Assembly (NCBI GenBank): GCA_029309925.1
Contig: JARKND010000001.1
Location: forward strand, 806,001 to 870,000
Reading direction: 5' to 3'
Source: Fulvivirgaceae bacterium JP3-4
GTDB taxonomy: Bacteria; Bacteroidota; Bacteroidia; Cytophagales; Cyclobacteriaceae
DNA length: 64,000 bases
How positions within the stretch are numbered: position 1 is the stretch's first letter; the number at the start of each line of letters is the position of its first letter. This document shows positions 60,939 to 64,000 of the stretch, piece by piece. The position numbers were made by a program, and so were the translations under genes. The notes beneath the pieces are model-generated. The model was not told where the DNA came from. It ran no database searches and saw only the letters and a program-made list of their open reading frames with translations.

Positions 60939-61916
60939 TCAGGTAGTTTTGAGCGACTTATTTCTCACTTTGAATAACTTCAGCAGCTTCGGAACATAGT
61001 CCTCATCTGTGTCGAGTGAGATAAAATTGATCTGGTGTTTTCTGCTGAAAGATTCCAGTTCTGTTTTTCTGCTGGAGTAGCGTTTAACAATCTTGTCGCG
61101 GAAATCTCCGAACGATGTGTTGATCCAGAGTGTCCGGTGGCTCTCCTTATCTTCAATCGGAATAATTCCGAGTTTCGGCAGTCTTGTTTCACGCTTGTCG
61201 CTGATGTGAATGACAACCAGGTCGTGTCTGCGCGCCAGTGACTTCATGTTATGAAAATAACCTTCATCGATAAAGTCAGAAATAAGAATAACGACACTTC
61301 TGCGCTTGATGGTATTTAACGCAAAGGAGATCGCCTTTGAAAGATTGGTCTTCGCTGATTTCGGCTTCAGGTTAGCAAGCGCAGAAATTATCTCGTAAGC
61401 CTGGAGATTCCCCTTGGTCGGCTTGAGGTATTTTTCCTTCATGTCGGAATAACAGATGAGCCCCACATGGCTTGATTCCTTGCCCGCAGAAAGTGCCAGC
61501 ACCCCGCAGATCTCTTTTCCGATATCAGCCTTCGTACGACCCGGGCTTCCAATGTTCTCGGAAGCGCTTACGTCAAGGATGAAAAATACAGTCTGTTCTT
61601 TTTCTTCACGGTACGTTTTAACAAACGTTCCATGGCCCTTAGCGCTTACGTTCCAGTCAATCGTGCGTATATCGTCACCGTATTGATACGGACGAACATC
61701 ATCGAACTCGAGGCCTGATCCCTTGAAGATCGAATGGAAATCTCCCTGCATCTGGCTGTTGATCGCCTTGCGGATCTGGATCTCGTATCTTCTAAGTTTT
61801 CGTAATAACTCTTTCACGGCCTTTAGTTTGCTAAAACTGCCTTTGCTGGCAGCGACAGTTTCAATGTGCCTGTTGGGCCCGAAAATAGGATAATTATGAG
61901 TATTTTGCGCATCCAT
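60939..61916 (-). CDS. DUF58 family protein
   Basis: A 325-residue protein with the DUF58 core GLEFDDVRPYQYGDDIRTIDWNVSAKG, followed by a VWA-like fold (FFILDVSASENIGS and HVGLICYSD). DUF58 proteins usually pair with MoxR ATPases and VWA proteins in stress-related complexes. Here the MoxR gene is not beside it within the window; upstream are DUF4296 and mutS2 on the other strand. First gene of the three-gene Bat-type operon. Confidence 0.88.
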   Translation of the reverse strand: MDAQNTHNYPIFGPNRHIETVAASKGSFSKLKAVKELLRKLRRYEIQIRKAINSQMQGDFHSIFKGSGLEFDDVRPYQYGDDIRTIDWNVSAKGHGTFVKTYREEKEQTVFFILDVSASENIGSPGRTKADIGKEICGVLALSAGKESSHVGLICYSDMKEKYLKPTKGNLQAYEIISALANLKPKSAKTNLSKAISFALNTIKRRSVVILISDFIDEGYFHNMKSLARRHDLVVIHISDKRETRLPKLGIIPIEDKESHRTLWINTSFGDFRDKIVKRYSSRKTELESFSRKHQINFISLDTDEDYVPKLLKLFKVRNKSLKTT

Positions 61917-61942
61917 TTAAGGAGATTAGGTTATTATAAACT

Positions 61943-62320
61943 GTGAAAGGTCTGATCACATTTGGTTCCCGTTTTTTCGTGCTGGCTTTTGCTCTTGCGG
62001 CTGCGTTTTCGTGCACAAAAGAGCAGAAAAGAAAGCCGGATTATATTTTGTCACATCAGCAGATGGTGCAGGCACTTGCCGAAGTTTACCTGGCAGAACA
62101 AAAGGTTAACCGCCTGTCGCTGAACGCAGATTCGGCTGCGTTGGTATTCGGTAGTATGGAAAAGAAGGTGTTCGCGAACCTTAAGGTGCCTGATTCTGTT
62201 TTCCGGGCGTCAGTAGATTATTATATGGACCATCCCAAAGAGATGGAAGTTATTTATGCCACCCTCATCGACTCCCTGCAGCTGCGGGAGCAGCGGGTGC
62301 CACGCGATCATCAGCAATGA
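61943..62320 (+). CDS. DUF4296 lipoprotein
   Basis: A 125-residue protein with a GTG start and a lipoprotein signal (lipobox AFSC, cysteine near residue 24). The mature part is helical and carries the DUF4296 pattern LSHQQMVQALAEVYLAEQKVNRL and SVDYYMDHPKEMEVIY. The family is confined to Bacteroidota and of unknown function. The stop codon overlaps the mutS2 start by 4 bp (ATGA), indicating translational coupling. Confidence 0.87.
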   Translation: MKGLITFGSRFFVLAFALAAAFSCTKEQKRKPDYILSHQQMVQALAEVYLAEQKVNRLSLNADSAALVFGSMEKKVFANLKVPDSVFRASVDYYMDHPKEMEVIYATLIDSLQLREQRVPRDHQQ

Positions 62321-64000
62321 TTTTCCCAGAAACATTAGAAGAAAAGCTTGGTGTTGACCAGATCCGTCAACGACTCAAATCGTATTGTCTCTCCATTGCA
62401 GGTGCCGGGTGGATAGATCGCATGCGCTTCAGCACCGATGCTGAGTTCATCAAGATTTTATTGCGGCAAAATCTCGAGTTTAAGCAGATTCTCGAGAAGG
62501 GTGAAAACTTTCCGTCACAGCATTTTTTTGATGGAGAAGAGTGGATGAAACGCATCTCGCTTGAGGGCAATTACCTTGAAGCGGAGGAGTTTCTTAAACT
62601 TGCCCAGGCGCTTGACACAATCATCAGCAGCCGTTCTTTTCTCGCCAAATCAAAAGAAATTTATCCGCAGCTCCACAAGCTTAGCGAGCCTGTTACTATC
62701 ACGAGCCAGGTGCCACAACAGATTTACGATAAAATCGATGATCGTGCGCTCGTGAAAGATTCTGCGAGCCCGGATCTTGGCAAGCTCCGCAAAAAATTGC
62801 GCGAGGAGCAGACACGTCTCCGCAGACTTGCCGATCATCTCTTCAGACAGGCAGTCAAACAAAAATGGGTGCCCGAAGGTGCGCTGCCTACCATTCGCGA
62901 TGGCAGACTCGTTATTCCGATCCAGGCAGAGCACAAACGCAAGTTGAAAGGTTTTATCCTGGATGAATCAGCAACGGGTCAGACCGTTTTTATGGAGCCG
63001 ACCGAGATGCTCGAAACCAACAATGAGATCCGCGATCTTGAGCATTCTGAAAAACGCGAAGTGATCAGGATACTGAAAGCGCTTACCGACCAGATGCGGG
63101 AGCGATTGAATGAGCTAAAACTGTCATTTCAGTTCCTCGCCCAGATTGATTTCATTCGCGCGAAAGCGAAGTTCTCATTAGAAGTCGGAGCGGATATGCC
63201 TGTGATTGAATCTAAGCCTGCGCTGACCTGGTATACTGCCAGACACCCGTTGCTCTACCTGAGCCTGAAAGGTAAAAGAGAGATCGTCCCGCTGAATATT
63301 GACCTTGATCCGGTAGACAGACTGCTGCTGGTATCGGGACCGAACGCGGGAGGAAAGTCTGTAACGTTAAAAACGGTTGGCTTGCTACAGTACATGGTGC
63401 AGTGCGGTATGCTGATTCCAGTTTCGGACCGGTCACACGTTGGAATTTTCAATGACATATTTCTTGACATTGGTGATCAGCAGTCTATCGAAAATGATCT
63501 GAGCACGTATAGCAGTCACCTGAAGAATATGGGAGCATTCATCCAGCATGCCACGGATCGCTCTCTGATTTTGATGGACGAACTTGGCTCCGGCACCGAT
63601 CCAAACTTCGGTGGCGCAATTGCCCAGGCTGTGTTGGATGCCTTGTTAAAAAAGCGTGTCTGGGGCGTGGCAACAACCCACTATTACAATCTTAAACTTT
63701 TTGCCGGGCAACGTCAGGGCATCCGCAACGCTGCGATGCGTTTTGATGACAAGAATCTTGTGCCCCTCTACATGCTCGACATCGGTAAACCTGGAAGTTC
63801 GTTTGCGCTTGAAATTGCGCGAAAAACCGGCTTACCACAACAAACGCTGATGCAGGCGGAGCAACTCGTAGGAAAGGATCTGGCAGGCTTTGAAACTTTA
63901 GTGCGCTCACTCGAAAAAGAGCGCCAGGAACTCAGCGAAAAGATCAAACGCATGGAGCGACAGGAAACTGAACTCAAGGCTTCGCTGGCGAAATACCAGA
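62317..64000 (+). CDS. mutS2: MutS2 ATPase, 5' portion (runs off window)
   Basis: The first 561 codons of mutS2, starting at ATG 62317 and open to the window end. The N-terminal MutS-like core is followed by the ATPase with Walker A GPNAGGKS (residues 341-348) and Walker B LILMDELGSGTDP (417-429), then a charged coiled coil (LVRSLEKERQELSEKIKRM). MutS2 lacks the mismatch-binding domain of MutS; it removes recombination intermediates or rescues stalled ribosomes in other bacteria. The C-terminal Smr nuclease domain would lie beyond the window. Confidence 0.9.
   Translation, partial: MIFPETLEEKLGVDQIRQRLKSYCLSIAGAGWIDRMRFSTDAEFIKILLRQNLEFKQILEKGENFPSQHFFDGEEWMKRISLEGNYLEAEEFLKLAQALDTIISSRSFLAKSKEIYPQLHKLSEPVTITSQVPQQIYDKIDDRALVKDSASPDLGKLRKKLREEQTRLRRLADHLFRQAVKQKWVPEGALPTIRDGRLVIPIQAEHKRKLKGFILDESATGQTVFMEPTEMLETNNEIRDLEHSEKREVIRILKALTDQMRERLNELKLSFQFLAQIDFIRAKAKFSLEVGADMPVIESKPALTWYTARHPLLYLSLKGKREIVPLNIDLDPVDRLLLVSGPNAGGKSVTLKTVGLLQYMVQCGMLIPVSDRSHVGIFNDIFLDIGDQQSIENDLSTYSSHLKNMGAFIQHATDRSLILMDELGSGTDPNFGGAIAQAVLDALLKKRVWGVATTHYYNLKLFAGQRQGIRNAAMRFDDKNLVPLYMLDIGKPGSSFALEIARKTGLPQQTLMQAEQLVGKDLAGFETLVRSLEKERQELSEKIKRMERQETELKASLAKYQ

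Overview
The window looks like chromosome of a Bacteroidota bacterium, most likely a member of the Cytophagales (the family-level placement is inference). The reasons are: promoters of the TAnnTTTG type instead of sigma-70 boxes, a fused ccoNO oxidase gene, families typical of the phylum (DUF4296, DUF3822, DUF2911, GH3-like, Bat-type VWA proteins), and TTG/GTG starts with weak ribosome binding sites. I saw no rRNA, tRNA, CRISPR array, insertion sequence or prophage.

Region 1 (about 0.7-24 kb) is a low-oxygen respiration and stress block. It holds a P2-type cation ATPase, a degenerate phosphoribosyltransferase with D-lactate dehydrogenase, a beta-CASP nuclease, three universal stress proteins, ccoI-ccoS-hemN-truncated globin, the ccoNO-ccoQ-ccoP-ccoG-ccoH-safE oxidase operon, and a PAS histidine kinase paired with an unusual receiver-CRP/FNR fusion regulator. 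Six promoters here share a TGAC-N4-GTCA-like palindrome whose centre lies 51.5 bp (once 52.5) upstream of a TAnnTTTG-like -7 element, with no obvious -33 element. This points to one regulon switched on by a class I CRP/FNR-family activator, plausibly the fusion protein encoded inside the block.

Region 2 (24-27 kb) has two secreted hypothetical proteins, a small XRE regulator and repeated TATC-N6-GATA sites. Region 3 (27-40.6 kb) is a signalling hub: five stand-alone receiver proteins around a 1631-residue kinase with two separate kinase modules, then a WYL regulator, a DUF2130 protein, two more kinases and a NarL-type regulator.

Region 4 (40.8-46.4 kb) is a siroheme and sulfite-reduction block: hemA, a sulfite/nitrite reductase with an added HEPN-like tail, cobA and precorrin-2 dehydrogenase. 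In front of the reductase is a short reading frame with two adjacent cysteine codons, followed by a terminator hairpin and a matching anti-terminator segment. This looks like a cysteine-sensing transcription attenuator and is the most interesting element in the window.

Region 5 (46.5-64 kb) is mainly housekeeping: a Tat-exported oxidoreductase, a lipid kinase, an acyl carrier protein, pyrE, coaD, Nudix hydrolases, a PLP-homeostasis protein, a GH3-like enzyme, a LysE-type exporter, a shortened Bat operon (DUF58, membrane protein, VWA) and the start of mutS2. Several intergenic repeat families sit between genes here.
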